Shown here: positions 46,091-55,813 of the stretch, in pieces
Layout: each line of letters opens with the position of its first letter
Position numbering within the stretch: the stretch's first letter is position 1
NCBI GenBank assembly: GCA_019787685.1
Contig: JAHNUO010000009.1
Location: forward strand, 1,240,001-1,304,000
DNA length: 64,000 nucleotides
Origin: Chiua virens
Lineage: Eukaryota > Basidiomycota > Agaricomycetes > Boletales > Boletaceae
Direction of reading: 5' to 3'
Translations under genes and position numbers: made by a program
The notes under the pieces: generated by a model
The model's database searches: none
Seen by the model: the letters and a program-made list of their open reading frames with translations, nothing else
What the model was told of the DNA's origin: nothing

Positions 46091-46690
46091 AATGGAAGGA
46101 ATGGAAGGACTAGGCCTTTCAAGTGGTGAGTATGTTTCGTTCATCCTGATCTCTTTGTTCACTGACCTGTCAGTTTTTTGCTTTATCCACTCTCTTTGTT
46201 GTTTCCATACTCCCATGTGAATCAAGTGAAAAAATCAGGCATTTTTCGAGCTGCCCAGCCCTGCTCCTTTTGATTGATCTGCTCTGTCCGTTTAGGCTGG
46301 GGCCGCTGGTTGCTCTTGCACACTGAGGTAAGTTGCACTCTGCAAGTTTCTTTGCTCTCTTCACACTCACATATTGTGCCAAGGAGTGGATAGAATGGAA
46401 GGACTAGAGCATTTTGAGTGGTAAGTACATATGTATGTTCCATTCGTCCCAGCCACTTCATTTGCTGATCTGTTACTTTTTACTTTATCCGCTCTCTTCT
46501 TTGTTTCCAGACCCCCATGCAAGGCGATTGAACAAACTGGGCGTTTTTCAAGCTGCCTGGCCCTGCTTCCTTTTGATCGATCTGCTCCATCTGTTTGAGG
46601 TGGTGCTATTGGTTGCACTCGCATGCCAAGGTGAGTCAATCTCCATTTTCTTCACTCTCTTCACTCATCACTGTCACTCACATATTCCAT
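46091..46690. repeat. Two tandem copies of a ~294-bp block
   Basis: 46107 and 46401 both begin GGACTAG and continue through a GTGAGT/GTAAGT-like site, CTTTATCC(A/G)CTCTCT, a TTTGTTTCCA tract, GAGCTGCC/AAGCTGCC and GATTGATCTGCTC/GATCGATCTGCTC. The order (splice-donor-like, pyrimidine tract, AG, short segment, donor-like) looks like a duplicated exon with its intron, possibly untranslated exons of the YR gene. Copies have diverged moderately. Confidence 0.65.
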
Positions 46691-47401
46691 AGCTTACATT
46701 CCTTCCACTGGCTGCCTCGGCAACGTCATGGTGTCCAAACAAGGGACCACAGTGGATGCTATGTTGGGTGACAGACTCCATCTGCTGCATGCCCACAACA
46801 CAGCGCACTCACCATGACAAAACCCTGCACACATGCTCATGCATTGAACTGCAATCACAAACCACATCGTTGCCCATTGTCTGTTGTCATTCACCCTTCC
46901 CCCATGGCACCCATTCAACATGCCCTGTCTCCAGACTCAGAATCACAGCCATGCACTGCAAAGCATGCTCGAACACACCATGAACCAAGTGTTCCCACTC
47001 ACCCTGTGGACCCGGCGGCCTCATTTGCTAATGAAGCTGCTGGCCTGCTTGCCAGTGTGGCTGGGTGGCCAGCCAGCCTTTCCTCATCCAGCCCATCTCA
47101 CCAGGCAGTGGGCCAGCCTTGTGGCCTCACAGTCACTATCATCTCACCATGAACATGGCGCTCACTGGCACTGCTCAAGCAGGAGACGCATGACGTCCAG
47201 ATAAAGATTGGACAGAAGGAGATAGAGGGCAAGGGAATGGCCAAGAGCTACCCCCACCAGGTACAGAACTACCAGACATGGTTTGAGCAGGACCAGTCAC
47301 AGATTGCCATGAGCAAGGGGTTGCCCACAGCACTACCTGCATTCCCTGTCATGGCCGCCAAGGTGGCAGCATTCCTCCATCATGAGTCTGCTCACAAGAA
47401 G

Positions 47402-47451
47402 GTATGTTGTGTGAGTTGGATTGGTGGCTGCTCCTGAGCTTTCTTCCATAG
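47402..47451 (+). other. Intron 1 of the YR gene (50 nt)
   Basis: GTATGT..CCATAG between H-K-K and L-K-H-G-S-K, phase 0. Removing it moves from the N-terminal frame into the frame of the next exon without loss. Confidence 0.75.
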
Positions 47452-47934
47452 CTCAAGCATGGAAGCAAGTCTCACATCGCCCAGGTCATCAACACATTGG
47501 AGAATCACCAGCTCAATCACAAGCATGAGTATCTGAGGGACCATGAGACAAGGGTTGGCCTCCAAAAGGATGTGCACATCTGTCATTCGAGTCTGCATCG
47601 AAGCACAATGAGCCAGGCAGGGTCAAGAGGTCACAGGCTGTCAAGGCCGCTGGGACCACCTCTGGTGGGTCAAGGCCTCCTTCCCTTGTGTGTAGTGGGA
47701 ACCTCACTGACCGAGTACATGCCAGACACATACACAAGCAAGGAACTCCTCCAATGCTTGCTCTGGACATTGACAGAGTTCTCTGGGCAACAGCAGATCT
47801 TTGTCGGTCTGTGTGACCATGCGATGCTGCTCCTGTCAGCAGCAACAGCCTTTTGAGGCAAGAGTTGCTGGATGCTCCAGTGGTCTGACCTTTTTCGGAC
47901 CACTGTGCCCTTGGACCAGATAACCTGAATCAAG

Positions 47935-48006
47935 GTAAGGAGACTTTCAAGTTTCGAGTTTCTGCTGAGACCAGTCACTCACTGGCACATGCATGCCATT
48001 TCCCAG
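47935..48006 (+). other. Intron 2 of the YR gene (72 nt)
   Basis: GTAAGG..TTCCCAG with CTCAC as branch-point candidate. Joins I-K to V-L-A-T-L-A-D-N-A-K-H-N, the conserved segment after box I. Confidence 0.7.
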
Positions 48007-48593
48007 GTCCTTGCCACTCTTGCAGACAATGCAAAGCACAACTAACAGATGAACACAGTGTCATCTGACATCATCAGGTAGAACTCTGTGCCATCGGAGC
48101 CATCAGTGTTCATGTTCTTCAGGACACTTCCATGTCTTGGACTGCCCACCTCCAAGCTTTGCCCCCAATTTCACAGACAAGCAGTACGGCAAGTATGGAT
48201 GCTGGGAGTGGTACTCCCACCATGTGTTCTATGCTGGATCTCCCACAAAAGAGATGTCATATGACAGTGAGCCGCTCTGACAACTGGCATGTGTGGGTAT
48301 CATGCTGATGAGGGCTTGCATGGTCATAGACCATCACGAGTGCATCACAATCATGCATAAGAAGAACAATGTCGACATAACGAAGAAGACCCATGCAGGC
48401 TGCCACTATGCAGCCTTGACTGCGTGTGCACATGGCGCCAGCACAAGCAGCACCAAGGCCCTCAGCAGATGGAATGAGAGTGGCTCATTCAATTCTATCT
48501 ATGACTGTGCATTTCCCCTGGATGCCCTGTTGGGGGCTGGGATGTACAATGGTCGCCATCCCGAGAAGTATGCGCTCCCACGTGGCTGCCTAG

Positions 48594-48645
48594 GTGAATA
48601 TCTGGCTGCTATGGACATCCAGATGGTTGCTGACATGGCCTTCAG
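48594..48645 (+). other. Intron 3 of the YR gene (52 nt)
   Basis: GTGAAT..CTTCAG with CTGAC branch point. Joins the frame containing the catalytic Tyr to Q-I-F-P-F-V-E-S-V-Q in phase. Confidence 0.75.
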
Positions 48646-50123
48646 TTCCCCCTTGAGATCTGCTTGGCCAGATCTTTCCATTTGTGGAGTCAGTCCAAGC
48701 AGAGCTGCAGGACCATGTTCAGAAGTCACTGCTGTTGACTGACATCGCTCTGAAGCAGTTCCTCTCCATCCTTGCTTGGTTCTGCACTGTTCTGCTTCAG
48801 GATGGTGCTCTTCTCTACTCCCAACATCCCCATCTTCCCATCTTCCAGTGTCATCTGTTCAACACCCCACAATTTGGTGCCTTTGCTGGCCAGTCAGTCC
48901 AGCAGGTGGCGAGCACAGAGCAGGCCTCCCGCACTGCCTTCCAGAACCTACCACAGCACCTCATCACAAGCCTGCAGGGGATTGTTACCAACCTGTCATT
49001 AGAGCAGCAAGCACAGCGAGCAGAGAATGAGGCCCTCTGCCTCAAGTTGCAGAGGCACATTGCAATGCAGAACACCCTGTTTGCTGAGCTTCAATTTTCC
49101 CAACAGTCAAAGGGGCAGAGAGCCATGAGCAGAAGGGCATTGGAGTCCAGGGGTGTGCACATTGTCCTCATAACCTGAATGTAACACTGACTTTGCCATT
49201 GAACTCACTGGCTTGTAGCTGTCTCTTTACCACTGGTGTCTGAGCCTTCAGACCCTCCTACTGGCACACCACCACCACCAGCAGACTCGGAGGGGACCTT
49301 GCTAGGCTCCATGATGGAAAGCCCACTGGCTCTTCCAAGTCAAGATGCTCAAGCCTGGGACTCAGGTTTGCAGGCCCACCAGCAGGGGGATCAGGGCCCA
49401 AGTCCTTTGGTGTCCACTGACCTTGAGCCCCCCCTTGACAGGCCTGTTCTACCAAACCCATACTCCAAGATCTGGGAGGCTCTCACAAGATGCTATGGCA
49501 GGGAATGCCTTGATGCCCACAAGTGGGAATGGAGGGATGGTGATTGGCTCCCCCAGTACCAATATCGACCAGTCCATGCCATCACAGAGCTGTGAACAGA
49601 ACACACAGAGGGTCTGGGGGGACATCTTTCCACCCAGGAGCTTTCGGAGCGGTGGGTGCAAAGTGGTGGTGGAATGAAGGCAGCCTGAAGGCAGAGGGGG
49701 GGAAGGCACACAAAGGTTGTCACCCTCATCCAGGAACTGTCAAAGAAGCCCAACTGGAATGTGCCCCTGGCACTGAGGTTCATCAAGAAGAAGTATGAGA
49801 GCAACCCAGCCTATCTCAACAGGGTCCATGCATTCTGTGACTACCTTCAGAAGGACCATGGTGTGGGCTACAGAGCTGTCCTGGAGGCTGCCACAAACTA
49901 TCCCTGAGTCAGTGAGAGTGTGGATCAGCCCACTGGCAGTTATGGTTGAGAGCCTGAGTCTGGAGTCAACAGATTATTGTCAATTTCATACTTCTGAGCC
50001 ATACATACACATGATTTTTTGTAATCCTGCCTGTACTGTACATATGCGAAAGAGTAGGACTCGAAGTCATCCCATCATGACCAGTCAATGAGAATTTGAA
50101 CTGAAAACATAACTGACTCGAAA

Positions 50124-51717
50124 CTACAACTCCTGGTCCTCCTCCCTCAGCCTGGAGAACAGAGCACATGCACCAATGTTGGCCACCTGGTCACCACACA
50201 TGTCAATGACATGTTGCCTCGACGAGGAACCACCCTCGCCATATTTGTGCAAGAGCGCAACTGCTTGTGTCACCTCCGACATCCACATGGCACCGACACC
50301 CAGTGCCTGCTGGACCTCTCTCTTCTGTATCAGCTTTGGGTGCTTTCACCTGTGGTCACTGGCATGCCCCAAGGAGGGGGCCTGCACCAGGGACACCATG
50401 CAGCTATAATGCTCTGAGAATGCAATGGCAAACCACCAGGACACCACAATGCTGGTGTTTGTCTGCACATGGTGCTGGCCTTGCTTGAATGCCACATAAC
50501 CCTCCTGCATTTTGGCTGCCTCCCACAGCCACTGGACGACTGGGGAGACAGGCACCGGCTTGCTTGCCATGACCACAGACTCAGACTGAGACTGGTTGGT
50601 GGGCCCGTGGACAGGTCCAGACAGACTTGAGCCTGAGGGTGTTGGGTGGAAGGAGACCGTGAGCTTAAGGGTGTTGTTGGCCGGGACACACACCGTCGGC
50701 ACATCAGCATGGGCCTGGACAACATCCAAGTGGGCAGCCACCACCTTCAGATGGCAGCTGTACTCTGGGTGCAGTGGGTTGGGGTATGAGATCTCTGTCA
50801 TGCCTGTTTTTTTTTTTTGGGAAGTCTGTGTGAGCGACACAGCATGGTCTGACTCGGACAACGTGAATGTGCCTACCTGCAACCTGGGGGGCCTGTGTGG
50901 CCAGCCCATCAATCAGCTGCTATGTGTCTGCCTGCCACTCACCGCATGCAAGGGCATTGGCACACTCGAGGCACAGGACCTTGACTGTGTAGGCCTTTCG
51001 CTGGTCCTTGGCGTCAGGGGAGACGAATGTCACATAGACATTTATCTCAATGCTTTCCTCATGGTGGGCTTCGACATCGTTCCTAGCTCCAGGGCTCCCT
51101 GTGAAGTTGGTTGTTGTTGTTGTTGTTGTCATTGTCATCCAGCTGGACACCCAGGCTTGCTTGTCCACTGCTCAGGCTACCTGCCAGGCCAGTGGGATCT
51201 TCCTCATCACCTGATTCTCACATGGTGTCCTGGGCTGGCTGAGCCTGTGACCCGCTCAGCTGGCCACTGGCACCAGGAGGAGGACCGATGGGGGGAGGAG
51301 AGAGGGGTTGAATGACAATGACCTCCTTCGTGAAGCTGTACACACTGTCGAGGAGGATGCTGCACATCTGGCCCATGTTTGTCTTTGAGGTGAAACAGCG
51401 CTTGCTGTCGTGGTGCGGCCACCTCTTGACCTGTCACTGGACCATCACAGCCAGCTCCTCGCCACACCTGTTTTGCCTGGATCCAAGTCAACATCAGCAG
51501 CCCCTCTCTCCATCTGCAGCAGGCATGACCCCACTCACAGGTTGTTTGCGTTGTATGGCACCTTGACCATCTCCTGCACAATGGCCCGTTTGCGGCCTTT
51601 GATCACTCTTGTCTCAAGCATCATCATTGTGATGGCATCGTCCTTGTCCTGTTGTCCTGTTGTTGTTGTTGTTGTCTGTCCATCCATCTCTGGGTTTGGG
51701 GTTCAAGCATCAAGCAT
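50124..51717 (-). pseudogene. Unidentified second gene of the ~8-kb unit
   Basis: Convergent with the YR gene (218 bp between ends). First exon from ATG 51717 (or 51687) has a poly-Thr run, then M-L-E-T-R-V-I-K-G-R-K-R-A-I-V-Q-E-M. Intron 51538-51468 (GTGAGT..AACAG) leads in phase into C-G-E-E-L-A-V-M-V-Q and N-M-G-Q-M-C-S-I-L-L-D-S-V-Y-S-F-T-K-E-V. Further parts: E-S-I-E-I-N-V-Y-V-T-F-V (about 51080), L-H-P-E-Y-S-C-H-L-K-V-V-A-A-H-L (50770), and an uninterrupted 75-codon end closing L-R-E-E-D-Q-E-L stop at 50124. About 450 residues with few stops (a TGA in exon 2, a CAG-to-TAG near 50920) and one shift. I know no family for it. Confidence 0.5.
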
Positions 51718-52228
51718 GGTGAGCAGTGAGCACAGTCCCCTGTCACATGGTGGCTGTGTGGGAGTCTGGGGTCACCGTCATGGCGGTCGTCGTCATTGCA
51801 CAGTCGGTGTTGGCATTCGTTCCATTCATTGCGTTGCATTCAAATGTGAGTATGCAGTGCATGCGATGTATTTCCACATGCAGCATCACCGCACCCACGC
51901 CTGGGGGGGACCGTGGGAATGGGGTCACTGTGCGTCAACTCGGTGGCCACCAGGGGCCGAGTACATCATAATACATGTAGGTTAATATTAGAATTAGAAA
52001 TGTACATACTCTATAATAGTGCAATGGAATAATTAGTGTAGTACATTGGCAGTCATGAGAATAAGAGGGCTGATTGTAATCCTATACTTTTAGTGCATTT
52101 TCTATACAGTCTGTGCAGTGCTGTGTAGTCTGTACAGTGCTGTACATGTACTGTACAGAGGGGGACCTGGCTGTGGGACTGTGGAGTTGTACAGCTCTGT
52201 ACAGAGCTGTACAGAGCTGTATATAGGG
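51718..52228. other. Right end of the ~8-kb unit, no gene
   Basis: The part from 52090 on is built of GTACAG/CTGTAC motifs, including three near-copies of AGAGCTGTAC at 52193-52217 and a TACATGTACTGTACAGAG palindromic stretch near 52140-52160. Confidence 0.6.
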
Positions 52229-52275
52229 GGAGTGATTTGCTGATGTACCATGAAGGTAGTGGCGCCAGGCTTTGA
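52229..52275 (-). pseudogene. 47-bp island of Gypsy A RNase H between two insertions
   Basis: The minus strand reads L-K-A-W-R-H-Y-L-H-G-T-S-A-N-H-S across the duplicated 8-mer, the expected sequence between V-I-R-S (54020) and P-V-T-V-F-L-D-H (44205). It proves that the sequences left and right of it belong to one element. Confidence 0.85.
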
Positions 52276-52534
52276 TAGGGAATAGCATGGGTATGGGTAA
52301 CCCATGCAGGTATTGTACCCCTACCCATACCCATAGCACAGGTTACATACCCATGCATGGGTACAGCTATGGGTATGTGTGACGCGTGACATGGCAATGC
52401 TGCTTCCCTTCCCTCACCCTTACTCACCCTGTGTTCACCACTGCTCTCACCCTTGTGTGCATATGTGAGTACAAACTCACTCTCATGGTCACTCTCACCT
52501 CACCCTTGCCTTGCCTAGCTCTCACCTCACCTGA

Positions 52535-53872
52535 CAACAATGACAACAACAACGCAATAACTGCTATAATGCAGTTGTCACGTTGTTGTTGTTGCTCTAG
52601 CCCTTGTTGTTGCCTTTGCCTCACCTTGCCTCACCTTACCTTGCCTCTCCCTCACCTGATCGATCTTGCCCTCATCGCCCTCACCTTATGTCTTGCCCTC
52701 CCTTGCCTGACGATGATGATGATGATGATGATGACAACGATGCGATAACCACTATAATGTGGTTGTCACATTGTCATCACCCTCATCACCCTCTCTCTTT
52801 CCCTTGTTGCTCTTTTCCTCATTGCCCTTATCTTTGCCTTCATTGCCTCATCTCACCTGATAACAACAACAACAACAACAACGCAATAACTGCATTATAG
52901 CAGTTATCACATCATTGTCGCCTTTACCTCATCTCACCCCTCACTTCGCCCTGTTGCCCTCATTGCTCTTGCCCTCATCATTGTCACCTCCACCTCACCT
53001 CACCCCTCACCCCACCCGACAACAACAACAACAACAACAACACGATAACCACATTATGACAGTTATCACATCATCATCATCCTCATTGCTCTCACCCTCA
53101 TCACCCTTGTCATCATTACCTTCACTTCACCTCATCCCTCACCTTGCCTGATGACAATGATGACAATGACAATGATGACGTGATAACTGCTACAATGCAG
53201 TTGTCACGTTGTTGTCACCCTTGCCCTTGTCTTTGTCGCCTTTGCCCTTGCTTCACCTCTCCTCCTGGCTCTTCCCTTGCCTCATCTCTTGCCTTGCCTG
53301 ACAACAACTGAAACAACCTAGAACAACCTAGACTGTTTAAAGTAGTAGTGGTTGAGTGAAGAGGGGATTCAGTCCAGTGAAGAGGCGAAAACTCTAAGAG
53401 AACTTTGTTAGAGCTCTCTGGCTTTGATTCATGGGGTTTATATACTACATGGATGTTGAAGTTCTAATCTAAGTATGAACTACATAGATAAGAATACTGT
53501 ATCCTATTGGATGATAAGATGTGAATGTATATGAGTCATAGATAAGAGCATAGCCTTGCACTGCCGTGATAAGTCAGTGATAAGGGAAATGAATAGATAG
53601 AAGCATAAGTGTATGATATTGTGGCAGTCAATAGGGTATGATCCTTTGGACAGCCTTGACATGAGGCGTTATCTTTAGAATAGATTGAAAGTGTAATCCA
53701 TTAAGGAATGGAAAGTTGATATCATAACAACAACAACAACAATGATGCAATGACTGTGATAACGCAGTCATCATGTCAGTCATCACCTTCGCCTTACCTC
53801 TCACCTCACCCTACCTGATGACAACAATGTGATAACTGCATTATTGCAGGTTGTCATGTTGTCATCACTCTT
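52535..53872. repeat. Tandem array of about seven ~150-bp units, each with a hairpin
   Basis: Each unit has a TGACAACAACAACAA-like lead, an imperfect palindrome of the form AACTGC-TATAAT-GCAGTT, and a CTCACCTCACC/CCTTGCC-rich spacer. Palindromes lie near 52560, 52745, 52885, 53045, 53180, 53750 and 53835. The array is interrupted at 53309-53729 by a solo LTR. Confidence 0.8.
53309..53729 (-). repeat. Solo LTR of family D inside the hAT-like element, TSD ACAAC
   Basis: TGAAACAACC start and ATCATAACA end, flanked by ACAAC at 53304-53308 and 53730-53734 (the flank lies in a CAA repeat, so the duplication is not fully decisive). Same family as 43431-43856. Confidence 0.85.
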
Positions 53873-54006
53873 TCCCTTTGTCTCGCCACATTTGACAGGC
53901 AACCTATGGGTCAACCCATACCCATTCCCACAGGGTCTGTACCCAGCATGGGTACAGGTATGGGTAGGCACCAGGATACCCGCAGGTTCACCCATGCAGT
54001 TCCCTA

Positions 54007-54578
54007 GGCTTTGAGGGATCTAATGACAGTGAGAAGTTCACAGTCATAGATATCATAGTTTCTTTCTGCAGCATTGAAGGACTGTGAAAGATATGTAGGA
54101 GCAAGGTTTCCAGTCGCCATTTGGGTTGGTCTGGAGAAGGACACCACCTGATGCAAATTTAGAAGCATTGGTGGTGATAGCAAAGGGGCGAGAAGTATCC
54201 AGAAATTGAAGGACTGGATCAGATGTGAAGGCCTTCTTCAGGTGTTCGAAGGCGGTGACCTGAGGGGGGCCCCAAGCCCAGAGTGCATCTTTCTTGGTGA
54301 GATCGACAAGAGGATGGGCAACAGTGAGTCCAGGATAAACCGGCAGTAGAAGTTGGTGAAGCCCATGAACAATTGGACATCCTTGAGCTTGGTCAGAGTG
54401 GGCCAATTGGCAATGCCAGTGACCTTAACAGGGTCCATGGTGAGTTCTCCAGGGCAAGCAATCATGCTGAGATATTTGACTTCAGTGGTGGTGAAGTGAC
54501 ATTTCTTGAGCTTGAGGTAAAGGTCAAGTTCCTTCATGCAAGTGAGAACACATTTGGTGTGTTCGGTATGCATAGCGT
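54007..54578 (-). pseudogene. Gypsy A RT C-terminal part and RNase H start
   Basis: Continues from the 59048 side: H-T-E-H-T-K-C-V-L, the thumb segment F-M-G-F-T-N-F-Y-C-R-F-I, then after a shift A-F-E-H-L-K-K-A-F-T-S-D-P-V-L and the RNase H start F-A-I-T-T-N-A-S-K-F-A-S-G-G-V-L-L-Q. The first catalytic Asp of RNase H (T-D-A-S) is Asn here (about 54172). It ends in N-Y-D-I-Y-D-C-E-L-L-T-V-I at the GGCTTTGA duplication. Confidence 0.85.
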
Positions 54579-55152
54579 TGTAGGGAATAGGTATTCCCTG
54601 TGCTCGCATAGCACAGTTTCCGCACCCTGTCGTCACCCAATCCCGATCCTGATCTGTCTGCATGTGCGAACTCATCCGGATTGCTGTATCTGCGCCCTGT
54701 TTTGCCTCGGACTCTTTTATTTTATTTTTGATGCTCCTTATTCATACTTAGCATTGGCTAGACCATGTCACGCAGCCCTTGCAGGGACGTTCGGGTGCCT
54801 CTCAAACTTTATACTGTACGAAAACCTTCTTTTTATTATTATCCTTACTTAGGACGAGTCTGAGGGTATTCCCGAGGACTATAAATTCACTGTATTGACA
54901 AAATACAGTAGCTTTTGCCCGTGTGCATCTGTCTCACATCGTTTTCAGTCAACGTTCGTTTTCTCTCGCTCTCCTCGTGTTTTATCAATCCGGATTCGCC
55001 CCGGATTCATCTCGGACTACTCAAAAACCATTATTCGTCGTTCACCAACTCAGTGTTGTCCCTGGGTCAAACGGAATCGCATTCCTTCACCCTCTTTTCT
55101 ATTCCTTCAATCCCCCTGAGTATTGCACTACAGCTGGGATATATTACCTTCA
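54579..55152 (+). repeat. 5' LTR of the gag-only element (574 bp)
   Basis: TGTAGGGAATAGG to TATTACCTTCA. TATA-like GACTATAAATTC near 54878-54889, followed by the probable transcription start region. Confidence 0.85.
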
Positions 55153-55387
55153 ACTGGAGCCCACCGCGAGGGACTTCCAGAAGTTGGTACAGACAACAAC
55201 AACCCATCCACTCATTATTCACCTCACTCACGACACACCTTCACTTCACTCTCAGAAAATTTTCACCTCGGTTAACACCTCCTTGCATAGCATCATCACC
55301 CCTATCGAACCCTGCACCACTACCCTTATGCCGCCGCAGAACTCTAAGTGATGTCAGACAAGTCAGACGACACACCTGTCATGGCAC

Positions 55388-55813
55388 ATGGTGACCTGTG
55401 CCACCATCCGAGTCGTTACTATGCCATCACCCGGATATCTCCTACAGCTGCCCTTCCAGACTGCCTCTAGCGCCCCACGTTTCGATGCAACCATTCCGTC
55501 ACAGTTACCTGCCTTTTTGAAATACATCGATCAGTTAGCTACGAGCATTGGACTCACGGACGCACAGAAGATTAATACAGCCATCTGGTATGCCTACCCA
55601 GAAGATGCCGAGCTATGGCAGACATTGCAGCAAGTACTCACAGCACAGCCGGATTGGTCAACGTTTGTAGCGGATGTCCAGCACTGGTACTCATCATACG
55701 ACGATGACTACCCACTTTACGTTCCAGAACCATCCATCGACATCACCACCGACCCCACCCTTGCCTCAGCATCCACCTCATCGAATCTAGCAGATCACAT
55801 GCCTGCAAAGTGA
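55388..55813 (+). CDS. gag-like protein of the non-autonomous element
   Basis: Likely start ATG 55421 (MPSPGYLLQL), with an in-frame ATG at 55388. A-P-R-F-D-A-T-I-P-S-Q-L-P-A-F-L-K-Y-I-D-Q-L, then I-N-T-A-I-W-Y-A-Y-P-E-D-A-E-L-W-Q-T-L: the helical start of fungal Gypsy gag (P-x-F-x-G-x-x-P..L..F..I..Y-x-x-x-x-x-x-x-W). About 130 residues, intact frame. No zinc knuckle follows in frame. It may let the RNA be packaged by an autonomous relative. Confidence 0.7.
   Translation: MVTCATIRVVTMPSPGYLLQLPFQTASSAPRFDATIPSQLPAFLKYIDQLATSIGLTDAQKINTAIWYAYPEDAELWQTLQQVLTAQPDWSTFVADVQHWYSSYDDDYPLYVPEPSIDITTDPTLASASTSSNLADHMPAK

Larger units (their letters stand above)
46904..49906 (+). pseudogene. Crypton-type tyrosine recombinase (Ndc10-like core, GCR1_C-like tail)
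   Basis: Likely start ATG 46904 (MAPIQHALSP). N-terminal core-binding part with V-Q-N-Y-Q-T-W-F and F-P-V-M-A-A-K-V-A-A-F-L, then V-I-N-T-L-E and H-K-H-E-Y-L-R-D. Introns at 47402-47451, 47935-48006 and 48594-48645. The catalytic domain has all landmarks, but box I Arg is TGA (47854, after A-T-A-F), box II reads H-A-G-C instead of H-x-x-R (Cys at 48401), while the nucleophile Tyr in S-I-Y-D-C-A-F-P remains (48500). Next comes a coiled coil (N-L-S-L-E-Q-Q-A-Q-R-A-E-N-E). The tail (49440-49906) matches the GCR1_C pattern: E-L-(stop)-T-E-H-T-E-G-L-G-G-H-L-S-x-x-E-L-S-E-R-W, then K-W-W-W-N. In-frame stops also at 47150 and 48024, and several shifts. Dead. Confidence 0.75.
44222..52228. mobile_element. 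~8.0-kb inserted unit with Crypton-type recombinase and a second gene
   Basis: Bounded by GGAGTG at 44216-44221 and 52229-52234, a candidate 6-bp target duplication: the uninterrupted Gypsy would read GTCACAGGAGTGATTTGCTG. Content from left: ACAG-rich terminus, a 1.1-kb fold-back of tandem repeats (44350-45430), a duplicated 294-bp block, the YR gene (46904-49906, plus), an unidentified gene (51717-50124, minus), and a right terminus rich in GTACAG. Both ends have ACAG-type subterminal motifs in opposite sense. It could also be two events (a Crypton inside another element). The left junction has an oddity described under findings. Confidence 0.6.
52276..54006. mobile_element. hAT-like non-autonomous element, 1.73 kb, TSD GGCTTTGA
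   Basis: Identical 8-bp flanks GGCTTTGA at 52268-52275 and 54007-54014. Ends are inverted repeats: TAGGGAATAGCATGGGT on the left and TAGGGAACTGCATGGGT on the right (reverse complement). 8-bp duplications with TAGGG-type ends are characteristic of hAT elements. No transposase. The interior is a tandem array with hairpins and a solo D LTR. Excision restores the Gypsy frame perfectly (L-L-T-V-I-R-S-L-K-A-W-R-H-Y). Confidence 0.85.

Noticed and set aside
46904..49906. The Ndc10-like recombinase as a host centromere protein
   Set aside because: Budding-yeast Ndc10 shares ancestry with Crypton recombinases, but this gene has HxxR/Tyr landmarks, a GCR1_C-like tail and lies in an insertion, all pointing to a mobile element.
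52604..53151. Open frames with Asp/Asn runs in the tandem array
   Set aside because: They are produced by GAT/AAC repeats in all frames; no codon pattern.
44222..54006. One single 9.8-kb insertion in the Gypsy RNase H
   Set aside because: The 47-bp island of Gypsy sequence at 52229-52275 and the 8-bp duplication GGCTTTGA split it into two independent insertions.
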